Assembly: GCA_016208685.1 (NCBI GenBank)
Contig: JACQXM010000015.1
Coordinates: 1 to 64,000 of the forward strand
Direction: 5' to 3'
DNA: 64,000 bases
Origin: Planctomycetota bacterium
GTDB lineage: Bacteria; Planctomycetota; Phycisphaerae; UBA1845
Position numbers and translations under genes: made by a program. How positions within the stretch are numbered: the first letter of the stretch is position 1; every line of letters starts with the position of its first letter. Below the pieces are notes generated by a model. That model saw only the letters and a program-made list of their open reading frames with translations. It ran no database searches and had not been told where the DNA came from. Below, piece after piece: positions 19,383-28,764 of this stretch.

Positions 19383-20618
19383 CTACGCCACGTTGTCCGA
19401 AGGCGGCTGAGGGTTGCGCAGCACTTCCAGGCCCACGATGGTCACGTCGTCCCGCGGATTGAGTGAACCCGGGTCCTCGTCGAGTTTGGCCTCGATCCTC
19501 CGCACCATCTCCTCGATGGGCAACCCGGCCACCGCCTCAAATGCGCGATGGTACGCCGTGGTGTCCAGCCCCTTGCCGTCGGTATCCTGAAAGGCCAGCT
19601 CCAGTCCATCCGAGTACAGGATGAGCTTATCGCCGGGCCGGAGCTGGCACTCAAAGGTGGGGAATTCCTCGCCTTTGAAGACCCCCATCAGTCCCCCGGT
19701 GGCCTTCAGATCGCTGACCATGCCGTCGGCCGTTATCAGAATGGGATACGGATGCCCGCCGCGGGCATAGGCGAGTTTGAGGGTGCGGTGGTTCAGCAAC
19801 CCGTAGCACGCCGTGACGAACTGGCAATTGGGCAGCGCCTGCTCCACCAGGGCGTCGTTGAGGGCGGTGAGCGTTTGTGCCGGCGTGAGGATGGTGTACC
19901 CCTCGCCATGAACATGCTTGCCCACGATGGCGCGTTTGATGAACATGGTGAGCAGGCTCGCCGCCAGCCCGTGGCCCACGGCGTCGGCGACGTAGAACCC
20001 GGTGTGTTCCTCGTCGATGCGGAAGACGTCGTAGATGTCTCCGGATACCCAGGTCGCCGGGCGGAACACGGTGGCGAACTGCACACCGTTGATGGGTTTC
20101 CGGACCTGCGGCAGGAAATCCCGCTGCAAACGCGCCGCCAGCCGCATTTCCTGGTCCACCTCGCGGAAGTGCTGGTTGAGCCGCTTGCCCAGCCGCTCCA
20201 TGCTCCGCAGCTCCTGCTCCATGCGGCGGAAGTGCGTGTGGTAGCGCTCGATCATGGCGAAGCGTCCGCGCAGCTCCGGCAGCGGCACCGCCGGATCGAC
20301 GAAGTCGACGAAGGGAGCCCCGTCGCCGCAACGCGGGTAGGAGGCGTCGGCGATGATCACCGCGGCGATGTGCTGGGCGTCAATCAGCCGCAGCAGGCCC
20401 GTAAAGTCGTCATCCGTCGCATCGGACGCCGCCGCCCCCGCGGGCCGGGACGGGGCGGGCATGAGAATGGAATCAATCGGTTGGGACCGGGCGATGGCCA
20501 TCCCGCCCCGATAATCCGGCGCGGTGGTCACTTCCCACCCGACATCCGTCAGTGCGCCGGCGGCGCCGGGCGGAAGACTGCGTTCCGGCGGCTCGATGAC
20601 CAGGGCTTTGAGGGACAT
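19383..20618 (-). CDS. PP2C-family SpoIIE/RsbU serine phosphatase with N-terminal receiver-like region
   Basis: RLAARLQRDFLPQVRKPINGVQFATVFRPATWVSGDIYDVFRIDEEHTGFYVADAVGHGLAASLLTMFIKR; LILYSDGLELA. Confidence 0.95.
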   Translation of the reverse strand: MSLKALVIEPPERSLPPGAAGALTDVGWEVTTAPDYRGGMAIARSQPIDSILMPAPSRPAGAAASDATDDDFTGLLRLIDAQHIAAVIIADASYPRCGDGAPFVDFVDPAVPLPELRGRFAMIERYHTHFRRMEQELRSMERLGKRLNQHFREVDQEMRLAARLQRDFLPQVRKPINGVQFATVFRPATWVSGDIYDVFRIDEEHTGFYVADAVGHGLAASLLTMFIKRAIVGKHVHGEGYTILTPAQTLTALNDALVEQALPNCQFVTACYGLLNHRTLKLAYARGGHPYPILITADGMVSDLKATGGLMGVFKGEEFPTFECQLRPGDKLILYSDGLELAFQDTDGKGLDTTAYHRAFEAVAGLPIEEMVRRIEAKLDEDPGSLNPRDDVTIVGLEVLRNPQPPSDNVA

Positions 20619-20710
20619 GGACCTCCGTCGATCACAAGAGGCGGTCCGGTAACCGCGGCCCACGGACTCGAGCCGCGGGCAGACGGACGGCCACGAGTTG
20701 CTTCGACGGC

Positions 20711-21209
20711 TCAGGGCGCGGTCTTTAGCACGCCGGCGGGGAGGTCCAGACGGTCTCCCGGCTTTAGTCCGAGAGCTTTGAAACGCTCGGCATTCACCTC
20801 GATGGCGAAGCGGTACGGCGCCGCGGGGGGGTACTGGTTGTGCCGGTCGTCCAGGGCGATCATGGTGTAGTTGCTTACCACGCTACCGTCCGCGGCGACG
20901 TAGGCGATATCCAGGGGAATGATGGTGTTCTTCATCCAGAAACTGTCGCGGACGGAGTGGTCGAAGATAAAAATCATGCCGCGCTCCGTGCCGTCCGGGA
21001 GCGGCGCCATCTGCTCGGCGGTGATGAACATCAGGCCGCGGAGCTGCTCCGGGGCCTCATCGGCCACCCAGAGTTCAAACGGCTGGCCCTTGATCTCCAT
21101 CCGCACCGTGCCCAGCTTGTCCAGGGGGTTAGGCTGCGTGGGCGCACAACCGGTGCCGACGGCGGCGGGCAACATGGCAAGCAGCATCCACGAGTGGTTG
21201 CGGTTCATC
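20711..21209 (-). CDS. DUF192 family lipoprotein
   Basis: ELWVADEAPEQLRGLMFITAEQM...GMIFIFDHSVRDSFWMKNTIIPLDIAYVAADGSV; lipobox GTGC. Confidence 0.93.
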
Positions 21210-21603
21210 CGGCGTCCGACCGGTCCGCGCCGGGTCCCGATTCCGCGCCGCCGCGCCCGGCGTGACGCTGCTGCCGGCGGCGGAGGATCAGCTCCCGCGT
21301 GTACCAGATATCCTTGGTGGCCAGCACGCACAGCCACATCACCAGCAGCAGCATGACCAGCCAGTACGTGGCGTACACGCGCGGGCGGTCGGGAATGTCC
21401 ACCACATACACACCGAGCACAAACATTACGGCAAGTACCAGGCAGATACCCGCACCCAGGCGCCGCCAGGGCCGGTCGCCGTCCAAGGGTCCGACAGCGC
21501 CACGCCCACCGGCCGCCTGCTTCCAGGCATAATACCCGGCCACCCCCACGCCCGTGGCGAGTATGGCCGAGCAAGCCGCGAACTTCAACACGCCTTCCGT
21601 CAC
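21205..21603 (-). CDS. small membrane protein, unknown function
   Basis: Hydrophobic segments FAACSAILATGVGVAGYYAW, AGICLVLAVMFVLGVYVV, YWLVMLLLVMWLCVLA; stop overlaps the start of the DUF192 gene. Confidence 0.7.
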   Translation of the reverse strand: MTEGVLKFAACSAILATGVGVAGYYAWKQAAGGRGAVGPLDGDRPWRRLGAGICLVLAVMFVLGVYVVDIPDRPRVYATYWLVMLLLVMWLCVLATKDIWYTRELILRRRQQRHAGRGGAESGPGADRSDAG

Positions 21604-21704
21604 CGGCACCCATCCTGTCTCTATCGGATCGTATCCCGGCCGGCGGCCGCGGACCAGCGCCCAGCAGCTCGCCGGTGCCGCCGCGGAGGCAGCCGCACGA
21701 CGCC

Positions 21705-21840
21705 GCGGCCTACACGCCGCACCGCACTCTGCACGCCGCACCGCACACTGCACCCCGCACTACAGCTTACGCGCCGCGGCTTGCACGGCGCCGCGGCATG
21801 CACACCACACCGCACCGCGGCTTGCACGCCGCGCAGCACA
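21705..21840. repeat. Degenerate low-complexity GCACxCCGC/ACCGCAC/CGCGGCTTGCAC repeat tract
   Basis: Repeated blocks gcacgccgcaccgcac, cgccgcggcttgcacggc, cgcaccgcggcttgcacgccgcgc immediately before the enoyl-CoA hydratase start. Confidence 0.7.
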
Positions 21841-21856
21841 AACGAGAATACGCGGC

Positions 21857-22627
21857 ATGGACGATATCCTTCTTGCCCGGATCGATGGCAACGTCGGTCT
21901 GGCGACCCTCAACCGGCCGGAGGTGCTGAACGCGCTATCGCTTGAGCTCATGAAGCGGCTCGTCGATGCCCTGGAGGCCTTCGATGCCGACCCCAACGTT
22001 TACGTCATCGTACTGGCGGGCAGCGAGAAGGTGTTTGCGGCGGGGGCGGATATCGGCGACATGGCCGATGCCTCCCTGGTCGAAATGTACGAGCGAAACC
22101 AGTTCGCGCGCTGGATGCGCATTAAGCAGATTCGCAAACCCATGATCGCCGCGGTCAGCGGCTTTGCCCTGGGGGGCGGCTGCGAACTGGCCATGCACTG
22201 CGACCTCATCGTGGCCTCGGAGACGGCGCGTTTCGGCCAGCCGGAGATCAACATCGGCGTCATGCCCGGCGCCGGCGGCACGCAGCGTCTCACGCGCGCC
22301 ATCGGCAAGTTCAGGGCCATGGAGATGGTGCTCAACGGGCGCTTTCTCTCGGCGCAGGAGGCTTTCCAGGCGGGGCTGGTGACCCGCGTGGTCGCCAGGG
22401 AGCAGTTTCTCGCCGAAGCTCTGCGGCTGGCGCACGAGATCGCCCGGCGCCCGCCCATCGCCCTCAAGCTCGCCAAGGAAGCGGTGCTCAAGGCGGACGA
22501 ATTGCCGCTTTCCGAAGGGCTGGAGTACGAGCGCAAGCTCTTCTACACGCTTTTTGCTACCCGTGATCAGAAGGAAGGAATGAAGGCGTTCCTCGAGAAG
22601 CGCCCGCCCCGGTTCGAGGGGCGATAG
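21857..22627 (+). CDS. enoyl-CoA hydratase/isomerase family protein
   Basis: LNRPEVLNALSLELM, AGSEKVFAAGADIGDM, AAVSGFALGGGCELAMHCDLIVASE, FGQPEINIGVMPGAGGTQRL. Confidence 0.97.
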   Translation: MDDILLARIDGNVGLATLNRPEVLNALSLELMKRLVDALEAFDADPNVYVIVLAGSEKVFAAGADIGDMADASLVEMYERNQFARWMRIKQIRKPMIAAVSGFALGGGCELAMHCDLIVASETARFGQPEINIGVMPGAGGTQRLTRAIGKFRAMEMVLNGRFLSAQEAFQAGLVTRVVAREQFLAEALRLAHEIARRPPIALKLAKEAVLKADELPLSEGLEYERKLFYTLFATRDQKEGMKAFLEKRPPRFEGR

Positions 22628-22671
22628 CATGCCGCGACGCGCCGGACCGGCGTTGCCGTTGCGAAACTCGG

Positions 22672-22757
22672 ACGCGGATTTGGGATTTGAGATTCTGGAA
22701 TTGAGGTCTGAGATCTGAAATCTGGGATTTGATATCTGAGATCTGCGAATTGGGAAT
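22672..22757. repeat. AT-richer degenerate simple repeat (GATTTGAGATCTGAAATCTGG-like)
   Basis: gatttgggatttgagattctggaattgaggtctgagatctgaaatctgggatttgatatctgagatctgcgaattggg. Confidence 0.85.
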
Positions 22758-23708
22758 CCTGGGGCCCGGAGCAGCACGGTAGGGTGTGTGCCTGCGCCTG
22801 CCATCATCCGCCATGGTTGTTGGCGCAAAGCGCAGGCGTCCGCGGCAGGGCCGCCAAGTGTGGTAGCGCAAGTGCTTGCACCTGCCGGCATCCGTGTTCG
22901 TTGATGTAACGAAACGCGGAGACTCGCGGCAACGTCACGAGGCGGCCGTGGAAGCCGCCGCCCACGCACCACCGGATCAGCAGAGCGCGGCGTACGTGAC
23001 CACCGCCAGCACGACGATCTTCACCTTGCGGCGAAAGAACCAATACAGACGAACGCGCAGCACGCCTGTCCCCTCCTCGGGGAGCCGGCCGGCTCCGACG
23101 CGCGCCCGGCTGGCATGCGCCGGGAACCCGTGGCGTCACCGCAGGCCGCTTCCTACTGGATGATTCCCCGCTCCTGAGCGCCGGTCAACATCCCGGGCGA
23201 TGGGCGTCGGACGATCGGGCGGTCGGCGCCGGAGGGCAGCGGCTTCATCCGCTGAGGTCCGGTAACTCGCCGCAGATGCAGGGGGAATCGGGTCCACCGA
23301 GCGATGACGGACTGCAGTGTACAATCATCCAAATGTCTTGACGTCGGACCGTAGACGTAGGAGTATACGCCGACTTTCGATCTGCTTTGGATAGCGGTGC
23401 AGAATCGAGTGTCAAATGAACGACGGGGACTCATGTATCTGACAGCTACACTGGTTCTTGTATCGGATCGTGCCGCAACGGTCGCCAGCGTACTTGGGCG
23501 AACGCGTTCGCCCAGCGTTGCGCGGATTACGGACGAGGTCACGTTGATTCCCGCTGCGTCGGCGTATCACTTGGCTGTCCTGCTCCGAACCCCACGGGCG
23601 AACACGGGTGGGGCGACCGTGTACGGGCGCCCATCGCATCGGGTTCTTGGCTGTGGGATGCGCCCCGGGCGCGAAGGTCTTTTCATTGCTGCCCAGAGGA
23701 GGTGAGTC

Positions 23709-24527
23709 GTGACCACCAATCGGTCGGTAGGATGCAAACGCTTCGGTCCCCATTGGACTCTCCAGAAGAGGCGCACTTGCAGCAGGTTCCGGTGGGTCGC
23801 CCGCTCCGCGGGGATCGTGCTGTTCACGGCGACGCTTGTGACCTCAGGCTGCACCCCAGCGTCGGTCGAGATCACCAACGTTCCGATCACAATGAAGTTC
23901 GAGAACGTTCGGCGGGTCGGCTCCGGCGACAAGCAGGCGGATGAATGGACGGAGCTGGCGAAAGTGCTTGCGGAAAAGGCGGTGCAACGGGAAGGGAAAC
24001 CGGCGCTGCGCGTGGTAGATCCCGACCCGAACCCAACCGACGCCAGCACGTCGCCGAAGACGCTGCCTGGCACGGACATCTATGTTCGCCCGGTGCTTGC
24101 TGAGTTCGTGGTGCCTCGGCTGCGCGACGTGGAAGCCATCCATGCTCAGATCATCGCCTTGCGCAAGCGAAAGACAAAAGGGCCGATCGAGCGCGTGGAC
24201 TTCGAACTCCTCGAGCGGAGCGCTCAATTCCGCTACAAGTCCAATTACATCATCGCCAGCCTCCGCATCACCCTCTCCGGGTTGACCACTCCAAATGCGT
24301 CGGTCACGCTGCTTCTGCTCGATGGCCGCTCCGAGGAATTCACGGTCGGTGCGGACGGGCGATGGTCACGTGAGATCGTGATGTATCCCAATCGGAAATG
24401 GGTGTATGGCTACTCGGTGGAGAAAGAGAGCGGCGTAACCAAGCACTTTCGTTTGAACGTATTTACACAGACGCAGGAGCTCATCAGCAAGGACGAGTAC
24501 TTGAACCTGAAGGACAAGGAGCTCTGA
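23709..24527 (+). CDS. hypothetical lipoprotein
   Basis: N-terminal hydrophobic stretch with LVTSGC lipobox; long continuous ORF with credible protein composition. Confidence 0.7.
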   Translation: MTTNRSVGCKRFGPHWTLQKRRTCSRFRWVARSAGIVLFTATLVTSGCTPASVEITNVPITMKFENVRRVGSGDKQADEWTELAKVLAEKAVQREGKPALRVVDPDPNPTDASTSPKTLPGTDIYVRPVLAEFVVPRLRDVEAIHAQIIALRKRKTKGPIERVDFELLERSAQFRYKSNYIIASLRITLSGLTTPNASVTLLLLDGRSEEFTVGADGRWSREIVMYPNRKWVYGYSVEKESGVTKHFRLNVFTQTQELISKDEYLNLKDKEL

Positions 24528-24948
24528 GGGCCGGTTACCGATGGCGAACGGCAAAGGCAGTTGCAGTCCTCCTGTGCCGTCCGTCGAATCCGGTCGCGCC
24601 TCAGTCGGTTGCCCGTCGCGGTCAGCTCTGCGCGGTGCGCACCCGAGCGGATCCTGCGGGCGATGTGCCCGCGCCACACTTCACCAGGCAGCCCTTGCCG
24701 CAGCCGCCCGCCGCCGACCCTTCCGGCCCCGAGCGAATCTTCGCCGGCGCCGCCCGGCGTCATGGGGGCGACTCCATTCCAATCATTTCCCGGTCCCGCC
24801 CTCCGGTCAACTGTGTTGCCCCCTCCGCACGGCCGACTCCCCGCGCCTCGGCGCTGCCGCCGCAGCTCCGATAAGAACACCGCCCGGCCTTGGCGCGGCA
24901 TGCGGGCCGTTTTGTCACCCGCGCCGGGCGGCGCTATACTTCGTCGTC

Positions 24949-25167
24949 GTGAGCGCTATGTGCGGGATGAGCGTCGTTTCCGTTGTGATTGCCGCGGCCA
25001 CAAGCCTCGACGATCGGCAACTGCTTTTCATCACCGTCGTGGCGGTGATTGTGTTCCTCGCCACCTCCACGCGCGGAGCGCCGCGCCGATGCCGTCGCTG
25101 CCGCGAGCTCAACCGTCCGCAGGCGGTCTTCTGCGCCCAGTGCGGTGTGCGCCTGCGCTCCAGGTAA
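24949..25167 (+). CDS. small membrane protein with C-terminal zinc ribbon
   Basis: VSAMCGMSVVSVVIAAATSLDDRQLLFITVVAVIVFLATSTRGAPRRCRRCRELNRPQAVFCAQCGVRLRSR (CxxC...CxxC). Confidence 0.65.
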   Translation: MSAMCGMSVVSVVIAAATSLDDRQLLFITVVAVIVFLATSTRGAPRRCRRCRELNRPQAVFCAQCGVRLRSR

Positions 25168-25254
25168 GCACCACGCCCCCGAACGCGGCTGACAGAACAC
25201 CGGTCCCGACCGGATCACCGGTGACGCACTTACGTGTGCGTCCGCCCCCAAAGC

Positions 25255-25356
25255 TACCAGCCCGTAGCGAAAGGCGTGGCATGGGCTTCCAGCCCATGTT
25301 TTCACGGGCAGGGTGCCCGCGCCACGCCCGGTCCTCGACTTTTCACCACGCGCTAC
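25255..25356. repeat. Multi-hairpin intergenic repeat, family 2 (copy 1)
   Basis: AGCCCGTAGCGAAAGGCGTGGCATGGGCTTCCAGCCCATGTTTTCACGGGCAGGGTGCCCGCGCCACGCC...CACCACGCGCTACT; matches 33125-33229. Confidence 0.9.
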
Positions 25357-25796
25357 TACCCCAGGGTCGGAGGCTCGACACCGTACACCTGCCGCACGAT
25401 GTCGCCGAGCGTGACCGTCGCCGCGGCTTCGGACGCGGCGCCGGTCCGTGCCGCCCGCCGCCGGCCGCGCGGCGTTGAATCGCCGAACCGAGCGCGGCGG
25501 GCGTCGGCCAGGGCCTTCGCCAGCGTGCTCAGCTCCGCAATGGAAATCTCTCCTTCCGTCGTCGCCAGGTACAGGTAGAGCAAGCCGACGAGCATCAGGT
25601 ACGCCCGCTCGTCCCACCGCTCCGGATCGCTCTCGGAAAGCGGTCCGAAGGCCGTATCGAGGATTTGAATCAGCTCCTCGCGCCGCGGCACGGGCACCGC
25701 GTGGGGCGGCCTGGATGCGCACTTGGTCCGCGCGGCGGAAGGTGTCGCCCCTACCCGGCGCGTCGTTTGCCGCGCTTTGTCCGATTTCGCCACCAT
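25356..25796 (-). CDS. hypothetical protein
   Basis: MVAKSDKARQTTRRVG...REELIQILDTAFGPLSESDPERWDERAYLMLVGLLYLYLATTEGEISIAELSTLAKALADARRARFG; basic N-terminus and plausible fold. Confidence 0.6.
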   Translation of the reverse strand: MVAKSDKARQTTRRVGATPSAARTKCASRPPHAVPVPRREELIQILDTAFGPLSESDPERWDERAYLMLVGLLYLYLATTEGEISIAELSTLAKALADARRARFGDSTPRGRRRAARTGAASEAAATVTLGDIVRQVYGVEPPTLG

Positions 25797-26016
25797 CGTG
25801 TCCCCCAACGGCACCGGCCGGACACCGGACCGCGCCTCGCCCCGGGTTACCCAAGAGGTGAAGCGCGGGCGCCCGCGTCCGCACCGGCGCGATCCATTCG
25901 CGCCCGTCCCAATCGGTAAACAACGCGCGTAGCGATCGCGCGCCGCGAGTTGGGCAACGATCATCGCCGCGCGGAGCGCTGCGCGGTCACCGCGCGGGAC
26001 CGGGAACGTGGCGGGC

Positions 26017-28089
26017 CTACTTTCTTTCCGCGGTTTCCGCCTTGTGCGGCTTCCATTTCCGCCCCAGACCGCGGACCCGAACCGGGAGGATGACCATGGT
26101 GATGCCGTCGAGCTGCAAGCGCTTCTGCACCGCGAAGGCCGTGTGGTTGTGCAGCGCACGGTGATACCATTTGTCGAGTTGAAAGATGACCTGCCCGGCG
26201 AAAAACACCGTTTTGTGAAACTCCTTCCGCGCCTCGAGACACAGCGTTTCCGCCTCCGCCACGGCATCGGTGCCGATTCCCCAGCGGTAGGTGGCGGGCA
26301 CGCCCAGGCGATGCGCCAGGTCCACGTACTTCTCCAGGTTCTCGCGCGTCGCGTCGCGCAGTGCCTTGAGCTCCCGCTCCCCCTTGAACTGTCCGGAGTC
26401 GGTGACGCCTACGGAGATGAAGAGCAGATTGTGAAAGTGCCCGGGGAAGGCGCGAAAGATGTTCAAGATGGTGTGGATGCCCAACCCCCCGTAGGAGGCC
26501 ACCAGCACCGCCGCGGTGGGCTTCGTGGGGTCCAGCTCCGGCGGCGGCGTCTCGGAGGGCGGCACTTTGTCGAGCACCGCATCCAGTTGTGCCAGGTAGG
26601 CCGTCACGCTGCGATAATGCCGGTGGATAAGAAAGCAGACGGCGATCAGGCTGCCGGTCACCAACAGCGTCACCCAGCCGCCCTCCTGGAATTTCTCGAT
26701 GATGGTCACCACCAGAATCGTGCTGCAGAGGAGGGTGCCAATCGTGAACAGCGTGATGCCGCGCTTGCGCCGCGGCTGCTCTTCCGGGATGTGCCAGCAC
26801 CAGCCCACCATGCCCAGCATCGAGAGGGTGAAGGTGAGGAACACGTTGATGCTGTACATGATCACCAGCGTGTGCACGACGCCGCGCGTGCCCAGCAGTG
26901 CCAGAAGCGATGCGATCCCCATCAGCACGATGCCGTTCTGCGTCGTCAGACGTTCCGAAAGCGCCGCGAAGCGCCGCGGCATCCAGGAGTCAACGGCCAT
27001 GTTGGCGATCACCCGCGGGCCGTCGATGAACCCTGCCTGGGCGGCAACTACCAGCAGCGCCCCCTCGGAAAGCAGGGTTACCAAGACCACGATCCCTCCC
27101 CAGGGCAACCGCCCCGCCACGCTGTCGATCAGCACCGCATTCAGCGTCTTCCCGTGGACCGGAGTCACGTTGGTGAGCAGGTAGCAGAGTAGTAAGCCGG
27201 AGGCGGTGAACGCCAGCGAAACGGCCATGTACAGCATGGTCCGCTTCCCCGTGTGCACCCGAGGTTCCCGCATCAGGGGAAGCCCGTTGGATACCGCCTC
27301 GATTCCGGTGTACGTGCCGCCGCCCAGAGAGTAAGCATGAAGCAGCAGGAGCAGCAGGCCCGTGGTGCCCAGTGCCTGGTGGCCCGCCTCATATCCGGTC
27401 CGCAGCGAACCGACCACCGCCGGCAAGTCCCCCAGGTGTGTGCCGATCGTGCCCGCGATGAGCACGGCGTGCGTCAGCAGGAACACGAGGAAAATCGGGG
27501 TAAGTACCAGGATGGATTCCCGCACCCCGCGGGCGTTGAGAATGATGAGCGCGAGAATGGCCGCCGCCTCCACCGGCAGCTTGGCGGCATGCGCCCCCAG
27601 GGGCAGGAAGCTGAACAGTGCGTCGCCCGCCGCGGCAATGGACACGGTGATGGTGAGGATGTAGTCCACCAGCAGGGCGCATCCCGACACCACGCCCACC
27701 CGCGGGCCCAGCAGCTTGGTGGCCACCAGGTATCCGCCGCCGCCGTGGGGGAACGCCTCGATGATGCGGCTGTACCCCGCGGAGATGACGAACACGGTGA
27801 TCACCATCGCCACCGCCAGCGCCGCCGCCAGGAAGCGATGCTCCCCCAGGGCGCGGAATGCCTCCTCCGGCCCGTAGGCCGACGACGAGAGCCCGTCAGC
27901 GCCCATGCCCACCCAGGCGAGGAACGGAATCAGCGAAAGTCGGTGGAAGATGGAGCGGTCGCGCAGGTCGCGCGGCTTGCCGATGAGCAGGTGTTTGAGC
28001 TTGCCGGCGGTGGAGGTTCGCTCGGCGGAGCGCGGCCCGTCCGGCTTGGGTTTTGGCTCCGTTTCCGTCTTCATGGATTCGCGGGCCAT
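26017..28089 (-). CDS. APC-superfamily amino acid permease with C-terminal cytosolic domain
   Basis: LIPFLAWVGMGADGLSSSAYGPEEAFRALGEHRFLAAALAVAMVITVFVISAGYSRIIEAFPHGGGGYLVATKLLG; many transmembrane segments. Confidence 0.93.
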   Translation of the reverse strand: MARESMKTETEPKPKPDGPRSAERTSTAGKLKHLLIGKPRDLRDRSIFHRLSLIPFLAWVGMGADGLSSSAYGPEEAFRALGEHRFLAAALAVAMVITVFVISAGYSRIIEAFPHGGGGYLVATKLLGPRVGVVSGCALLVDYILTITVSIAAAGDALFSFLPLGAHAAKLPVEAAAILALIILNARGVRESILVLTPIFLVFLLTHAVLIAGTIGTHLGDLPAVVGSLRTGYEAGHQALGTTGLLLLLLHAYSLGGGTYTGIEAVSNGLPLMREPRVHTGKRTMLYMAVSLAFTASGLLLCYLLTNVTPVHGKTLNAVLIDSVAGRLPWGGIVVLVTLLSEGALLVVAAQAGFIDGPRVIANMAVDSWMPRRFAALSERLTTQNGIVLMGIASLLALLGTRGVVHTLVIMYSINVFLTFTLSMLGMVGWCWHIPEEQPRRKRGITLFTIGTLLCSTILVVTIIEKFQEGGWVTLLVTGSLIAVCFLIHRHYRSVTAYLAQLDAVLDKVPPSETPPPELDPTKPTAAVLVASYGGLGIHTILNIFRAFPGHFHNLLFISVGVTDSGQFKGERELKALRDATRENLEKYVDLAHRLGVPATYRWGIGTDAVAEAETLCLEARKEFHKTVFFAGQVIFQLDKWYHRALHNHTAFAVQKRLQLDGITMVILPVRVRGLGRKWKPHKAETAERK

Positions 28090-28395
28090 GCGGACGCGTC
28101 AGCGCCGGCCGAGCCACTGTCGAGTCTACCGCGCCGGACGGACGGTCAGGCGTCGCCACCGTCCCGAAAACCGCGGGTTTCCACCCTCGGCGCCGGTATT
28201 CTGATCGCCCCTCGTACCAGCGTCCAGTGCCGCGCGCGCCCCGGGAGGCTGAAGGGCTGGCACCGCCCCGTCCGGCGCTCAGGATGCGAGCCAAAAGCCT
28301 CGGGACGAGTGTGCGTCTCCCGAAGCCTGGCACGTTGCCGTATACTCTCCGCCGCGACCGCGGCGCTGTCGTCGCAGTCGAGGAGCGTAGCCATC

Positions 28396-28761
28396 ATGGA
28401 AAGCGAAAGCACGATGAACGAGATTGTGGAACTGGCGACCCGCCTCGGTCGGCGCATCGCCTCCGACCCGCGCGGCCAGCAGTTCGCCGCGGCCCGCGCG
28501 GCGCTGGAAGGCAGCCCCGCGGACCGGCAGCTCCTCGGTGACTACGAAGCGCAGCAGCGCAAGATCATGGACCTGGAAGCGGGCGGCAAGCCGATCGAAG
28601 TCGAAGACAAGCGCCGCCTCTCGGACCTGTACCAGCGCGTCGTGGGCAGCGAGGTCATCCGCAATCTGCTCAAGGCGCAGACGGATTTCCTCGAAGTGTT
28701 GCAGCTTGTCACGCAGATCATCGAGCGCGAGTCGATCGGGCCCGACGAATCCCCGGCGTAA
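28396..28761 (+). CDS. YlbF/YmcA family protein
   Basis: MNEIVELATRLGRRIASDPRGQQFAAARAALEGSPADRQLLGDYEAQQRKIMDLEAGGKPIEVEDKRRLSDLYQRVVGSEVIRNLLKAQTDFLEVLQLVTQII. Confidence 0.88.
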   Translation: MESESTMNEIVELATRLGRRIASDPRGQQFAAARAALEGSPADRQLLGDYEAQQRKIMDLEAGGKPIEVEDKRRLSDLYQRVVGSEVIRNLLKAQTDFLEVLQLVTQIIERESIGPDESPA

Positions 28762-28764
28762 ACA

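Noticed and set aside
23397-23705. 102-aa ORF upstream of the 272-aa lipoprotein
   Set aside because: Competing overlapping ORFs on both strands, no signal peptide or domain; insufficient support.
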